From Methylacidiphilaceae bacterium UBA1321 (lineage in GTDB: Bacteria > Verrucomicrobiota > Verrucomicrobiia > Methylacidiphilales > UBA1321), in contig DBTH01000348.1 of the NCBI GenBank assembly GCA_002306945.1, positions 1 to 12,753 of the forward strand: 12,753 bases of DNA. Reading direction: 5' to 3'. The notes under the pieces were generated by a model. That model did no database searches and was not told the DNA's origin. It saw nothing but the letters and a program-made list of their open reading frames with translations. Position 1 is the first letter of the stretch; the number at the start of each line of letters is the position of its first letter. The position numbers were made by a program, and so were the translations under genes. Below, one piece after another: positions 6,301-12,753 of the stretch.

Positions 6301-9300
6301 ATGCCGCAAAAGACTTCCAGTCAAAAACGTTCCCGCCTTCAATCTTCCAGGCGTACTCGTTCCGTCACCTCTGCCGATAAAGTGCCTCCCAAACGTCCTG
6401 CGGCCAAGTTGACCGACAAGGAACGGGCGAAAATCGTTCCCAAAATACTGGAATTGGTTCATGCGCATACCGGTCACGATTTTTCCGAGTATAAATCTTC
6501 CACCATGGCCCGGCGCATTCAACGCCGCCAGCAGATTTACCATCTCAAAACTGCCGACGAATACCTGTTATTACTCCAACAGCGACCCGAGGAAATCGAA
6601 GCCCTCTTCCAGCATCTTCTAGTCAACGTCACCTCCTTCTTCCGCGATCCGGAAGCCTACAAGGTGATCGAGAAAAAAGTCATTCCAGCCCTGCTGGAAA
6701 AGCGGCAGGCGGGCGACCCGTTGCGCCTCTGGGTGGTCGGTTGCGCGACCGGAGAGGAAGCCTATTCGCTGGCAATCCTCCTTCTGGAAGCGTTCCAAAA
6801 GGCCAGGACACGTCCGCAGATGCAAATCTTTGCCACCGACATCGACACCGACGCCCTGGCCATCGCGCGGCGCGGACGTTACTCCCAGGACATTGAATCG
6901 CACATCACCCGCGAACGACTCGATAAATTCTTCCAACGCGACGGCAACGGTTACCGCGTCAAGGACGAGCTTCGTTCCGCCGTGCGCTTTGCCGAACACG
7001 ACATCATCCGCGATCCTCCCTTCGGCGGAATGAATCTGATCAGTTGCCGCAACGTGATGATCTATCTCGAACGGAAAGTGCAGGAGCGGGTGTATGAAAT
7101 TTTTCATTACGCCGTCAAGCCGGGCAGTTACCTCTGGCTCGGCCCTTCCGAATCGATTGACGGGGTCAACGACCTTTTTGCCGTCGAAGACAAGAAGCAA
7201 CGCATCTTCGTCCACCGGCATCTGCCCCGAACCGCGCAATCCTCGGTCATCCAGCAGTCCCTGTCGCGGCACTCCCCGGCGCGCGGCAATGACAAAACGC
7301 CTCCGGCCGAATATTCGATCAGCCAGTTGCACGAGCGGTTGATCCTTTCCCAATACGCCCCGGCCAGCGTCATCGTCAACGACAACTTCGACATCATTCA
7401 CACCCTCGGCGACACCAGCCCCTACCTGACCATTCCGCCGGGCGACCCGACCCACAATTTGATGAAGGTGGCCCGAAGAGGGCTGCGCATGGCGTTGCGC
7501 GGAGCGCTCCACCAGGCATTCAACCAGCACCGCAGCGCCCGATTCGAAAATATTCGCATCCAAAACCCCGGCGGCGACCTGCTCATGACGTTGGAGGTTC
7601 AGCCGGTTTTCGAACCGCCCTTTATCCAGCCGCACGCGATGGTCTGTTTCCAACGGCTGAAGGAATTGCCCGCGGGCAGTCTCCCGCTCACGGACAGTTC
7701 CGCCGACGGCAACCACGTCACCGACCCGGTCATCGACCAATTGGAAGAGGAACTTCTCCAGGCCCGCAGACAACTGCAATCGACCATCGAAGCCTACGAG
7801 ACTTCCAACGAAGAATTGCAATCCTCCAACGAGGAACTGCGCTCGATGAACGAAGAGTTGCAATCGGCCACTGAGGAACTGGAGGCCAGCAAGGAAGAAT
7901 TCCAGTCGATGAACGAGGAACTCTCCCTGGTCAATCAGACCCTCAAGACCAAAATCGAGGAACTCAGCCGCGCCAACAGCGACTTGCGAAATTTCCTTAC
8001 CGCCACCGACATCGGTACCATGTTCCTGGATCGCGACCTCTGCGTCATCCGCTTCACCCCGCGCATCAAGGACGTCTTCAATATTATTTCCTCCGACAAG
8101 GGCCGTCCCCTCTCACACCTGACCCACTCCCTCGATTATCCCACGCTCGAAGAAGACGTCCGCACCGTGCTGGAAAACCTCTCTGTCATCGAACGCGAAA
8201 TCCGCAGTTCCAATAACAAATGGTATCTGGCCCGCCTGCTGCCCTATCGCACTGTTGAAGAACAAATCGGCGGTATTGTCCTGACGCTGACCGACATCAC
8301 CGAACGCAAGCAATTCGAAGGCGAATTGCGCTTCGACGCTGACATCCTGGCGCGCATCGCCGACGCCGTCGTCGCTCTCGACAACGATGGACTCGTCACC
8401 TACCTCAACGCCGCCGCCGTCGCCCTTTACCACCTCGATCCCGAACAAATCGCTGGGAAACCTTTCTCCGAATTCGTCGAAAGCCGTTTCGCCGACAATA
8501 CCGGTGAAACACGGGCCCGCGAGCAGCTCGAACGCCACGGCTATTGCCACAGCCATCTCCTGCACGTGACCCGCGACGGACGCGAAATTCCCGTCGACGT
8601 CACCATGTCACTGCTCACCGACGATTCCGGCATGCGCATCGGACGGCTCTCCGTCATCCGTGACGTCACCGAGCGCAAGCGCGCCATTCAGGCCCTTGAG
8701 GAAAGTGAGGAGCGTTTGCGCCGCATTACCGACGCCGTCCCCGGAGCGGTGTTCAAACTCGCCCAGTTGCCCTCCGGACAGAGAACTTTCCTCTTCATCA
8801 GCCGCGGCAGCAAAGACGTCATCGGCATCGATCCCGACCAGATCATCGGGGACATGGAAACGCTCCAAAATCTCATTTACCCGACCGACTTCACCACGGT
8901 TCGCAAGGCCATGGACGAATCGGTCGCCTCCATGGAACCCTTCCTCACCGAATACCGCATCCGCTCCAGCGACGGCCGGATGAAGTGGATCACCATGAGC
9001 GCCCAGCCCCACCCCGCCCCTGAAGGTGCGGTCATCTGGAACGGCTTCCTGCTCGACAGCACCGAACGCCGCGAACGCGAGGATTTCGTCCGCTCGATCT
9101 ACGAAGGAGTCGAATCTCCCATCGCCGTGGTTGATGTGTCCAAAAATGGCGAATTCGTCATCACTGACATCAACCCCGCCTACGACCGCCTGCTCCAGCG
9201 CTTCAATGTCGAAATACGCGGCAAGAAGTTCGTCGAGCTGAAGGAAATCTTCTCCGAATCGATGTACGAGCCGCTCCTCTATCATTACTCCAAATGCCTG

Positions 9301-10584
9301 AGCACCGGCGCGGCCCTCCAATACGAACGCAAATTCGAGATCAACGGCCAGTCCGAGTGGTTTCTCACCCGTCTCTCCCCGTTGCGTAATGCCCAGGGCC
9401 GAATCTTCCGCATCATCGCGATGTCCCATCTCATCACCGAGACCAAGCAACACGAGGAACAACAGGTTCGCGCCTCCAAACTCGAAGCCCTTGGCGTCCT
9501 GGCCGGAGGCATTGCCCACGATTTCAATAACATCATCATGGGCATCAGCCTCAATCTCGACTTGCTGATGAACGAGCTTGATCCTGATGACCAGTTGGTG
9601 CCCCTGGTTCGAGAATCTTCCTACGCCACCAACCGTGCGGGTGAACTCTCCCGCCGCTTGCTCGTCTTCGCCAAGGGCGGCAAGCCGGTCAAACAGATCG
9701 TCGACCTCAAACCGGCCATCCGCTCCGTTGTCGATTTCGCCCTGACCGGTTCCAATCTCAAAGCCCAATACGACGTCGACCCCCAATTGCAATGCGTCGA
9801 CGCCGACCTCGGCCAAATCTCCCAGGTCTTCGACAATCTCGTCATCAACGCCCGCGAAGCTTGCCGCAATGGCGGACTTCTCGAAGTACGCGCCCACAAT
9901 CTCGATATTGAGGAAGGCCAGATCGTCGGGCTGGCCTCCGGTCGCTACGTCTGCGTGGAAATTCAGGATCACGGCCCCGGCATCCCTCCCGACCTGACCA
10001 ACAAGATTTTCGATCCCTATTTCACCACCAAGTCGGGCGGCAACGGCATCGGTCTGGCCACTTGCTACACCACCATCAAAAACCACGCCGGAGCCATTGT
10101 CGTGGAATCCCAGGCTGGTCTCGGCGCCACCTTCTCGGTCTACCTCCCGGCTACGCACGCCAACCGCCAGGAATCGCTTCCGCCTGCCCCGACCTTCGAT
10201 GGTGGTTCGTACCGCTTGCTGCTCATCGACGACGACTCTCTCATCCTCTCGACCATGTCGCGCGCCCTGCGGCTGCACGGTTATCATGTCGAAACTTCTC
10301 CCGAAGGAGCCGACGGAGCGAAAATCTACAAGGAAGCCTTGGAATCGGGAAATCCCTTCGACTTCGTCTTGCTCGACGCCAACATCCCCGGCGGTCTCGG
10401 CGGCGAAGTGGCTTTGCGCGCATTGCGCGAAGTCGATCCCGCAGCCCGGGTAATCCTCTGCAGCGGCTATTCCGCCAGTAACCTGCTCAGCGACTGGGAA
10501 AGCCTCGGATTCAAAGGTCGGTTGCAAAAACCGTTCAGCGTCTACGACGTCACCAACGTCATCCGTAAAGCCCTCGTCAAATAA
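6301..10584 (+). CDS. CheR methyltransferase-PAS-hybrid histidine kinase-receiver fusion
   Basis: This 1427-residue cytoplasmic sensor has no membrane segment. Order: basic N-tail (1-36); CheR methyltransferase (about 37-307) with the SAM loop VVGCATGEEAYSLAI near 145 and LISCRNVMIYLE near 246; PAS-like domain (339-446); coiled coil of repeated S-x-N-E-E-L units (480-562); PAS domain typical of CheR fusions (566-675); three further PAS-type domains (679-795, 805-920, 930-1050); dimerisation helix with phospho-acceptor His1073 in GGIAHDFNN; ATPase with N-box Asn1183, G1 DHGPGIP (1223-1229) and G2 GNGIGLAT; receiver (1304-1425) with Asp1310-1312, phospho-acceptor Asp1359, Ser1388 and Lys1410. 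The CheB domain that usually precedes CheR in this family is absent, and upstream DNA does not encode one. The open frame reaches TTG at 6247, but ATG 6301 is preferred. No chemoreceptor or other che gene is adjacent. The last three codons and stop lie inside a long inverted repeat. Confidence 0.9.
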   Translation: MPQKTSSQKRSRLQSSRRTRSVTSADKVPPKRPAAKLTDKERAKIVPKILELVHAHTGHDFSEYKSSTMARRIQRRQQIYHLKTADEYLLLLQQRPEEIEALFQHLLVNVTSFFRDPEAYKVIEKKVIPALLEKRQAGDPLRLWVVGCATGEEAYSLAILLLEAFQKARTRPQMQIFATDIDTDALAIARRGRYSQDIESHITRERLDKFFQRDGNGYRVKDELRSAVRFAEHDIIRDPPFGGMNLISCRNVMIYLERKVQERVYEIFHYAVKPGSYLWLGPSESIDGVNDLFAVEDKKQRIFVHRHLPRTAQSSVIQQSLSRHSPARGNDKTPPAEYSISQLHERLILSQYAPASVIVNDNFDIIHTLGDTSPYLTIPPGDPTHNLMKVARRGLRMALRGALHQAFNQHRSARFENIRIQNPGGDLLMTLEVQPVFEPPFIQPHAMVCFQRLKELPAGSLPLTDSSADGNHVTDPVIDQLEEELLQARRQLQSTIEAYETSNEELQSSNEELRSMNEELQSATEELEASKEEFQSMNEELSLVNQTLKTKIEELSRANSDLRNFLTATDIGTMFLDRDLCVIRFTPRIKDVFNIISSDKGRPLSHLTHSLDYPTLEEDVRTVLENLSVIEREIRSSNNKWYLARLLPYRTVEEQIGGIVLTLTDITERKQFEGELRFDADILARIADAVVALDNDGLVTYLNAAAVALYHLDPEQIAGKPFSEFVESRFADNTGETRAREQLERHGYCHSHLLHVTRDGREIPVDVTMSLLTDDSGMRIGRLSVIRDVTERKRAIQALEESEERLRRITDAVPGAVFKLAQLPSGQRTFLFISRGSKDVIGIDPDQIIGDMETLQNLIYPTDFTTVRKAMDESVASMEPFLTEYRIRSSDGRMKWITMSAQPHPAPEGAVIWNGFLLDSTERREREDFVRSIYEGVESPIAVVDVSKNGEFVITDINPAYDRLLQRFNVEIRGKKFVELKEIFSESMYEPLLYHYSKCLSTGAALQYERKFEINGQSEWFLTRLSPLRNAQGRIFRIIAMSHLITETKQHEEQQVRASKLEALGVLAGGIAHDFNNIIMGISLNLDLLMNELDPDDQLVPLVRESSYATNRAGELSRRLLVFAKGGKPVKQIVDLKPAIRSVVDFALTGSNLKAQYDVDPQLQCVDADLGQISQVFDNLVINAREACRNGGLLEVRAHNLDIEEGQIVGLASGRYVCVEIQDHGPGIPPDLTNKIFDPYFTTKSGGNGIGLATCYTTIKNHAGAIVVESQAGLGATFSVYLPATHANRQESLPPAPTFDGGSYRLLLIDDDSLILSTMSRALRLHGYHVETSPEGADGAKIYKEALESGNPFDFVLLDANIPGGLGGEVALRALREVDPAARVILCSGYSASNLLSDWESLGFKGRLQKPFSVYDVTNVIRKALVK

Positions 10585-10613
10585 TCCCAATCCCCCTGAC
10601 GAAAACGGTAGAT

Positions 10614-10630
10614 TGGGGGCTTTGCCCCCA
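10614..10630. repeat. Left-arm G-rich hairpin of the composite element
   Basis: TGGGGGC (10614-10620) and GCCCCCA (10624-10630) flank TTT. Followed by TACCCCCACC, it matches in layout the GGAGGAC-type palindromes at 217-237, 10759-10779 and 12635-12653, but A has become G and T has become C on the opposite arm, keeping the stem perfect. Confidence 0.7.
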
Positions 10631-10638
10631 TACCCCCA

Positions 10639-10661
10639 CCAAAGGAAATGATTTCCTTTGG
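10639..10661. repeat. 23-bp perfect palindrome, ATGAT-centred
   Basis: CCAAAGGAAAT and ATTTCCTTTGG flank a single G. The palindrome at 12663-12685 has the same core but CTTA/TAAG at the ends instead of CCAA/TTGG, so both sides of the stem changed together. The equivalent palindrome in the right arm is 10733-10747. Confidence 0.8.
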
Positions 10662-10669
10662 AAACCTCA

Positions 10670-10720
10670 AAAAGGGCGGATGACGGTGCCCGTGACGGGC
10701 ACCTTGCCATCCGCCCTTTT
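10670..10720. repeat. Apical stem-loop of the composite element
   Basis: AAAAGGGCGGATG (10670-10682) pairs exactly with CATCCGCCCTTTT (10708-10720). Inside it GGTGCCCGT (10685-10693) pairs with ACGGGCACC (10695-10703) around one base. The right arm ends in CCCTTTT followed by AGTGGGG rather than a pure T-run. It could act as an intrinsic terminator in both directions for the convergent genes, but the match to the standard form is partial. Confidence 0.7.
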
Positions 10721-10732
10721 AGTGGGGTTCCA

Positions 10733-10747
10733 AGGGTATCATACCCT
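10733..10747. repeat. Right-arm ATGAT/ATCAT-centred palindrome
   Basis: AGGGTAT and ATACCCT flank one C. Read on the minus strand the core is TATGATA, which aligns with AATGATT of the left-arm palindrome at 10639-10661. A partial version (CCATACCCC) borders the stop codon at 258. Confidence 0.65.
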
Positions 10748-10758
10748 AGGCAGGAGGT

Positions 10759-10779
10759 TTGGAGGACAGCGTCCTCCAA
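10759..10779. repeat. Right-arm GGAGGAC palindrome
   Basis: TTGGAGGAC (10759-10767) and GTCCTCCAA (10771-10779) flank three bases. Together with the preceding GCAGGAGG it forms the 29-base segment shared with the copies at 218-246 and 12635-12663. Confidence 0.75.
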
Positions 10780-10839
10780 TTTACCGTTTTCGTCAGGGGG
10801 ATTGGGATTATTTGACGAGAAGGCGTTACAAAAATTCGA

Positions 10840-10927
10840 CCGGCCCGGCGGCAGCCTCGCCCTCCCGTGAGGTCATCTTCCCGTGGTGAGGATAGCGACC
10901 AGGGAGGCGAGGCTCCCGCCGAGCCGG
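10840..10927. repeat. GC-rich inverted repeat next to the composite element
   Basis: The left arm at 10840-10866 (containing GGCGGCAGCCTCGCC) and the right arm at 10902-10927 (containing GGCGAGGCTCCCGCC) are reverse complements apart from two mismatches and one inserted base. A 35-base loop separates them. It lies directly downstream of the DKNYY gene's stop codon on the minus strand. It shares no module with the composite element and is probably a second repeat family. It could end transcription of the DKNYY gene, but no T-run follows. Confidence 0.7.
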
Positions 10928-10940
10928 CCTGCAAATTCAC

Positions 10941-11567
10941 TCAAAATATATTTCGATCGACGCGGCCCTTGAAGAACCAGTAATCGGTCAGATGCTTGTT
11001 ACGGATGAAAAAGAACTGAACTTCCTCGTGATCGAGCAACGCTCCGGCCGGGCAGCGCTTGCCGCGCCAGAATCCACTGAACTTGTCAGTGGCCAGATGG
11101 TCGCCGCCGATCAGCAGGAACGAGGCCGCGTCCACATCCTTGATTGCCTTGCCGTCGTAGTAAACGTGCTTGAGATCGTTGAAGTAGCCCATCCCGACCG
11201 ACTGGAAATGAATCGGGTCGGCGGTCTTCAGCCAGCGGCCATGATAGAACACACGCTTGTGATCGCGGGCATAATAATCACTGACACACTGGAAGCAGGG
11301 GCCGTGACTGTTGGAAACGGCCTTGCCATTGAAATAACCGGAGCGGCAATCCCGCGAATACCATTGCGAGATCACCTCGAAAGTGGCCGGGTCCGCGCCC
11401 TTGACGATGGTGTCGCGGTAAAAAACATGGACGTGATCGCGGGCATAGTAATCACGGATCCTGAAATTGCATTCGATCGTCTGGAAAGTCTCCGGGCAGG
11501 CGTGCGCGAGAGGCTCTCCGTAATAGAGAACCGTGCCGTTTTTTTTCTGGTAGCCTTCCCTGATCAT
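10941..11567 (-). CDS. DKNYY-family repeat protein
   Basis: This 208-residue protein consists almost entirely of about six tandem units with a period of 29 residues. Matching positions are seen at HVFYRDTIVKGADPATFEVI (47-66), GYFNGKAVSNSHGPCFQCV (77-95), RVFYHGRWLKTADPIHFQSV (105-124) and HVYYDGKAIKDVDAASFLLI (134-153), with weaker units at both ends. The pattern D-x-x-x-V-Y/F-Y-x-G-K-x-I-x-x-A-D-x-x-S/T-F identifies the DKNYY family, whose biochemical role is not established. No signal peptide or membrane helix is present, so a cytoplasmic location is likely. ATG 11567 has only a weak ribosome site. The gene is convergent with the sensor kinase and divergent from purU, so it is probably transcribed alone. 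Aromatic and cysteine content is high. Confidence 0.8.
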   Translation of the reverse strand: MIREGYQKKNGTVLYYGEPLAHACPETFQTIECNFRIRDYYARDHVHVFYRDTIVKGADPATFEVISQWYSRDCRSGYFNGKAVSNSHGPCFQCVSDYYARDHKRVFYHGRWLKTADPIHFQSVGMGYFNDLKHVYYDGKAIKDVDAASFLLIGGDHLATDKFSGFWRGKRCPAGALLDHEEVQFFFIRNKHLTDYWFFKGRVDRNIF

Positions 11568-11737
11568 AAAGGTTTCTCGGTTTACTCGTTAGACTTTGTT
11601 TTCGTCTTGGCTTTGTTCCTTATATCCTTTTTTCTCACTTACCATATCGACGGTGTTCGAAGAAACTGAAGTGCAACCCGCTCACGAATTGCATGCTTCT
11701 CCTTGAAATTATTTTCATGTAGTTTTCCTCATCCATT
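11568..11737. promoter_or_regulatory. Divergent promoter region of the DKNYY and purU genes
   Basis: This 170-bp AT-rich spacer must hold promoters in both directions. On the plus strand TTGCAT (near 11690) and TATTTT fifteen bases later form a poor pair. On the minus strand AAAGGATATAAGG includes a TATA-like stretch. No pair is convincing, and neither start codon has a good Shine-Dalgarno sequence. Confidence 0.35.
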
Positions 11738-12604
11738 ATGACCGTCGCTATTCAATCTCCTAAAAAGAGAATCATTTCCCTTACAGTAATTGGACGAGAC
11801 AGAACCGGGGTAATTGCAGCATTTACGAATCTTCTTTTCCAAAAAGGGGCCAACATTGAGGCCCTCGCCGAAGAGGTTCGTAGTGGGCAGTTTAGCATGA
11901 CCCTTCAGGCTTCCTGGCCGATCAGCCGTTTTGCCGAGAAGTCGTTGCGTGCCGATATCGCCATCCTGGCACAGGAACTCAAGATGGAAGCTTCCGTGCG
12001 TATCCTCAACGCCCACCGCAAGCAACGCATGGCCATTCTCGTCACCCGCGAAGCCCATGCGCTCCAGGGCTTGCTCAAGGCACACCTGCCATGCGAGATC
12101 GCTTTTATCGCCGCAACCGAACCCGACTTGCGCCCCGTTGCGCGCCAAAGCGGCGTCCCGTTCGTTCACATCCCCTGGGCCAAACGCCTCGAAGCCGAGA
12201 AGAAACTCAATGAGCTCCTCGTCGAACACGAAGTGGACTTTATCGTCCTGGCCCGTTTCATGAAGATTCTCTCTCCGAGCTTCGTGTGGAAGTGGAAGAA
12301 CAAGATCATCAACATCCATCCCTCGCTTTTGCCCGCCTTCCCCGGCGCCTCTGCCTACCGGCAGGCATTTGAAAAAGGCGTGCGTGTCATCGGCGTGACC
12401 TCGCACATCGTCACTCCCGGACTCGACGAGGGGCCAATCCTCGATCAGGACTCGTTCCGCATTGGACATCACGCGAAATTGGCCGACATCGTCAAGCACG
12501 GCCAGAAACTCGAAACGAAGGTGTTGGTCTCGGCTGTGCGCCTGTTCATCGAACAACGCTTCGACATCTATTGGGGCCGCGTCCATATGAACGGCTCCAA
12601 TTAG
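11738..12604 (+). CDS. purU: Formyltetrahydrofolate deformylase (PurU-like)
   Basis: The 288-residue protein has the PurU layout. An N-terminal ACT domain (about 11-80) begins IISLTVIGRDRTGVIAAFTN. A formyltransferase-fold domain (about 95-285) carries INIHPSLLPAFPG with Asn192 and His194, and LDEGPIL with Asp230, the catalytic trio of the formyltransferase superfamily. PurU hydrolyses 10-formyltetrahydrofolate to formate and tetrahydrofolate, supplying formate for PurT and balancing one-carbon pools; the ACT domain senses methionine and glycine in the known enzyme. The length is typical (about 280). Two departures stand out: the usual SNH motif before the first acidic residue reads ATEPDL here, and NIHPSLLPAFPG is closer to PurN than to the NIHHSFLPAF of most PurU. 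The ATG at 11738 directly precedes the ACT domain. A composite palindromic repeat begins about 30 bp after the stop. Confidence 0.88.
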   Translation: MTVAIQSPKKRIISLTVIGRDRTGVIAAFTNLLFQKGANIEALAEEVRSGQFSMTLQASWPISRFAEKSLRADIAILAQELKMEASVRILNAHRKQRMAILVTREAHALQGLLKAHLPCEIAFIAATEPDLRPVARQSGVPFVHIPWAKRLEAEKKLNELLVEHEVDFIVLARFMKILSPSFVWKWKNKIINIHPSLLPAFPGASAYRQAFEKGVRVIGVTSHIVTPGLDEGPILDQDSFRIGHHAKLADIVKHGQKLETKVLVSAVRLFIEQRFDIYWGRVHMNGSN

Positions 12605-12662
12605 TCTCATTCAAAATAGCGTCTGCACAAAAGATGGAGGACTCTGTCCTCCAAACCTCCTG

Positions 12663-12685
12663 CTTAAGGAAATGATTTCCTTAAG
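12663..12685. repeat. 23-bp perfect palindrome, second copy
   Basis: CTTAAGGAAAT and ATTTCCTTAAG flank a single G. The core is identical to 10639-10661 and the outer bases are changed on both arms in a matched way. Confidence 0.8.
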
Positions 12686-12694
12686 AATTCTCAT

Positions 12695-12738
12695 GGGCTT
12701 TTTCCTCTTTTTACGCAACGTAAAAAAAGAAAAAGCCC
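12695..12738. repeat. Apical stem-loop of the third element
   Basis: GGGCTTTTTC (12695-12704) pairs with GAAAAAGCCC (12729-12738), and TTTTTACG (12708-12715) pairs with CGTAAAAA (12719-12726) around CAA, leaving a small internal loop. The apex sequence is unrelated to that of 10670-10720 although its position in the element is the same. It may terminate purU transcription, but the T-runs lie inside the stem rather than after it. Confidence 0.7.
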
Positions 12739-12753
12739 TGTGGGGTTTCTAAA

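Larger units (their letters stand above)
10573..10819. repeat. Complete composite palindromic element (long inverted repeat with nested hairpins)
   Basis: The outermost 44 bases (10573-10616) match the reverse complement of 10776-10819 with one mismatch, and similarity continues inward to the centre. Each arm carries, from outside in, a G-rich palindrome, a linker ACCyCC, a palindrome centred on ATGAT, a linker like AACCyCA, and AAAAGGGCGGATG leading to the apex. The left palindromes (GGGGGC/GCCCCC; CCAAAGGAAAT/ATTTCCTTTGG) and right ones (TTGGAGGAC/GTCCTCCAA; AGGGTAT/ATACCCT) differ in sequence, yet each is perfectly self-complementary. The left arm starts within the kinase gene's last codons (CTC GTC AAA TAA). 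It fills most of the 356-bp gap (10585-10940) between two convergent genes. There is no open frame of interest and no target-site duplication. Confidence 0.85.
12633..12753. repeat. Third composite palindromic element, cut by the window end
   Basis: Read on the plus strand the order is: palindrome TGGAGGAC (12635-12642)/GTCCTCCA (12646-12653), linker AACCTCCTGC, ATGAT-centred palindrome (12663-12685), linker AATTCTCAT, apex stem-loop (12695-12738), then TGTGGGGTTTC. This is the module order of the left arm, apex and start of the right arm of the element at 10573-10819. The rest of the right arm would lie beyond the window. Confidence 0.75.

Noticed and set aside
6619..7863. Antisense open frame of 414 codons opposite the CheR part
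   Set aside because: It is a shadow of the CheR and PAS coding frame, with no ribosome site or family motif.
8608..10779. Long antisense open frame of 723 codons on the minus strand opposite the kinase
   Set aside because: It lies entirely opposite a gene with intact domains, shows no recognisable motif, has low-complexity acidic and glycine-rich composition typical of antisense of GC-rich genes, and begins inside the palindromic repeat.
10573..10819. Classical MITE or insertion sequence with terminal inverted repeats
   Set aside because: No target-site duplication flanks the arms (CGTAAAGCC on the left, AAGGCGTTA on the right), there is no transposase, and the outer 38 bases are not shared with the other copies.
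11729..12610. Antisense open frame of 293 codons opposite purU
   Set aside because: It covers purU almost exactly, and purU has clear catalytic motifs in the sense frame.
12695..12738. Standard rho-independent terminator of purU
   Set aside because: The T-run is within the stem, and the sequence after it is TGTGGGGTTTC, so the standard form is not met, although some terminating effect is possible.
1..12753. CRISPR array, tRNA, rRNA, phage or defence genes
   Set aside because: There are no regularly spaced direct repeats, no tRNA-like cloverleaf was noticed, and all substantial sense frames are explained by the genes listed.

Overview
The window comes from a bacterial chromosome of moderately high GC with sparse Shine-Dalgarno use, intergenic palindromic repeats and mostly housekeeping content. 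The gene types (a CheR-PAS-histidine kinase giant, an O-antigen ligase with a C-terminal repeat domain, a GT87-like mannosyltransferase, a DKNYY-repeat protein, G-rich palindromic intergenic repeats) are compatible with the PVC group, for example Verrucomicrobiota or relatives. That assignment is an impression from content, not a search result. No tRNA, rRNA, CRISPR array, transposase or phage gene is visible.

Layout. Positions 1-257 are intergenic repeats. Five genes follow on the minus strand, in transcription order iscA-like (6022-5633), hscB-like (5601-4996), a polytopic GT87-like glycosyltransferase (4904-3603), an O-antigen ligase/polymerase-like protein with a TPR-like tail (3538-1181) and a four-helix membrane protein of unknown function (881-258). 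Divergent from iscA is one 1427-residue plus-strand sensor protein (6301-10584): CheR methyltransferase, PAS-like domain, coiled coil, four more PAS-type domains, histidine kinase, receiver. It faces a convergent DKNYY-repeat gene (11567-10941). A plus-strand purU-like formyltetrahydrofolate deformylase (11738-12604) follows.

The most unusual material is intergenic. A family of composite palindromic elements sits at the 3' ends of genes: a half copy abutting the stop codon of the 881-258 gene (216-257), a complete copy whose terminal arms include the last three sense codons and the stop of the kinase gene (10573-10819), and a copy beginning about 30 nt after purU and running off the window (12633-12753). 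The complete copy is one long inverted repeat. Its two arms each carry the same ordered string of small palindromes, but the arms differ from each other by substitutions that are compensated within each small palindrome. This suggests selection for local hairpins. A separate GC-rich inverted repeat (10840-10927) follows it. A REP-like inverted repeat occupies the left edge (1-95).

Functionally, iscA and hscB suggest Fe-S cluster assembly, the 4904-1181 pair suggests surface polysaccharide or glycan synthesis, and the large kinase suggests a methyltransferase-linked phosphorelay without other chemotaxis genes nearby. No defence system or mobile-element cargo can be supported.
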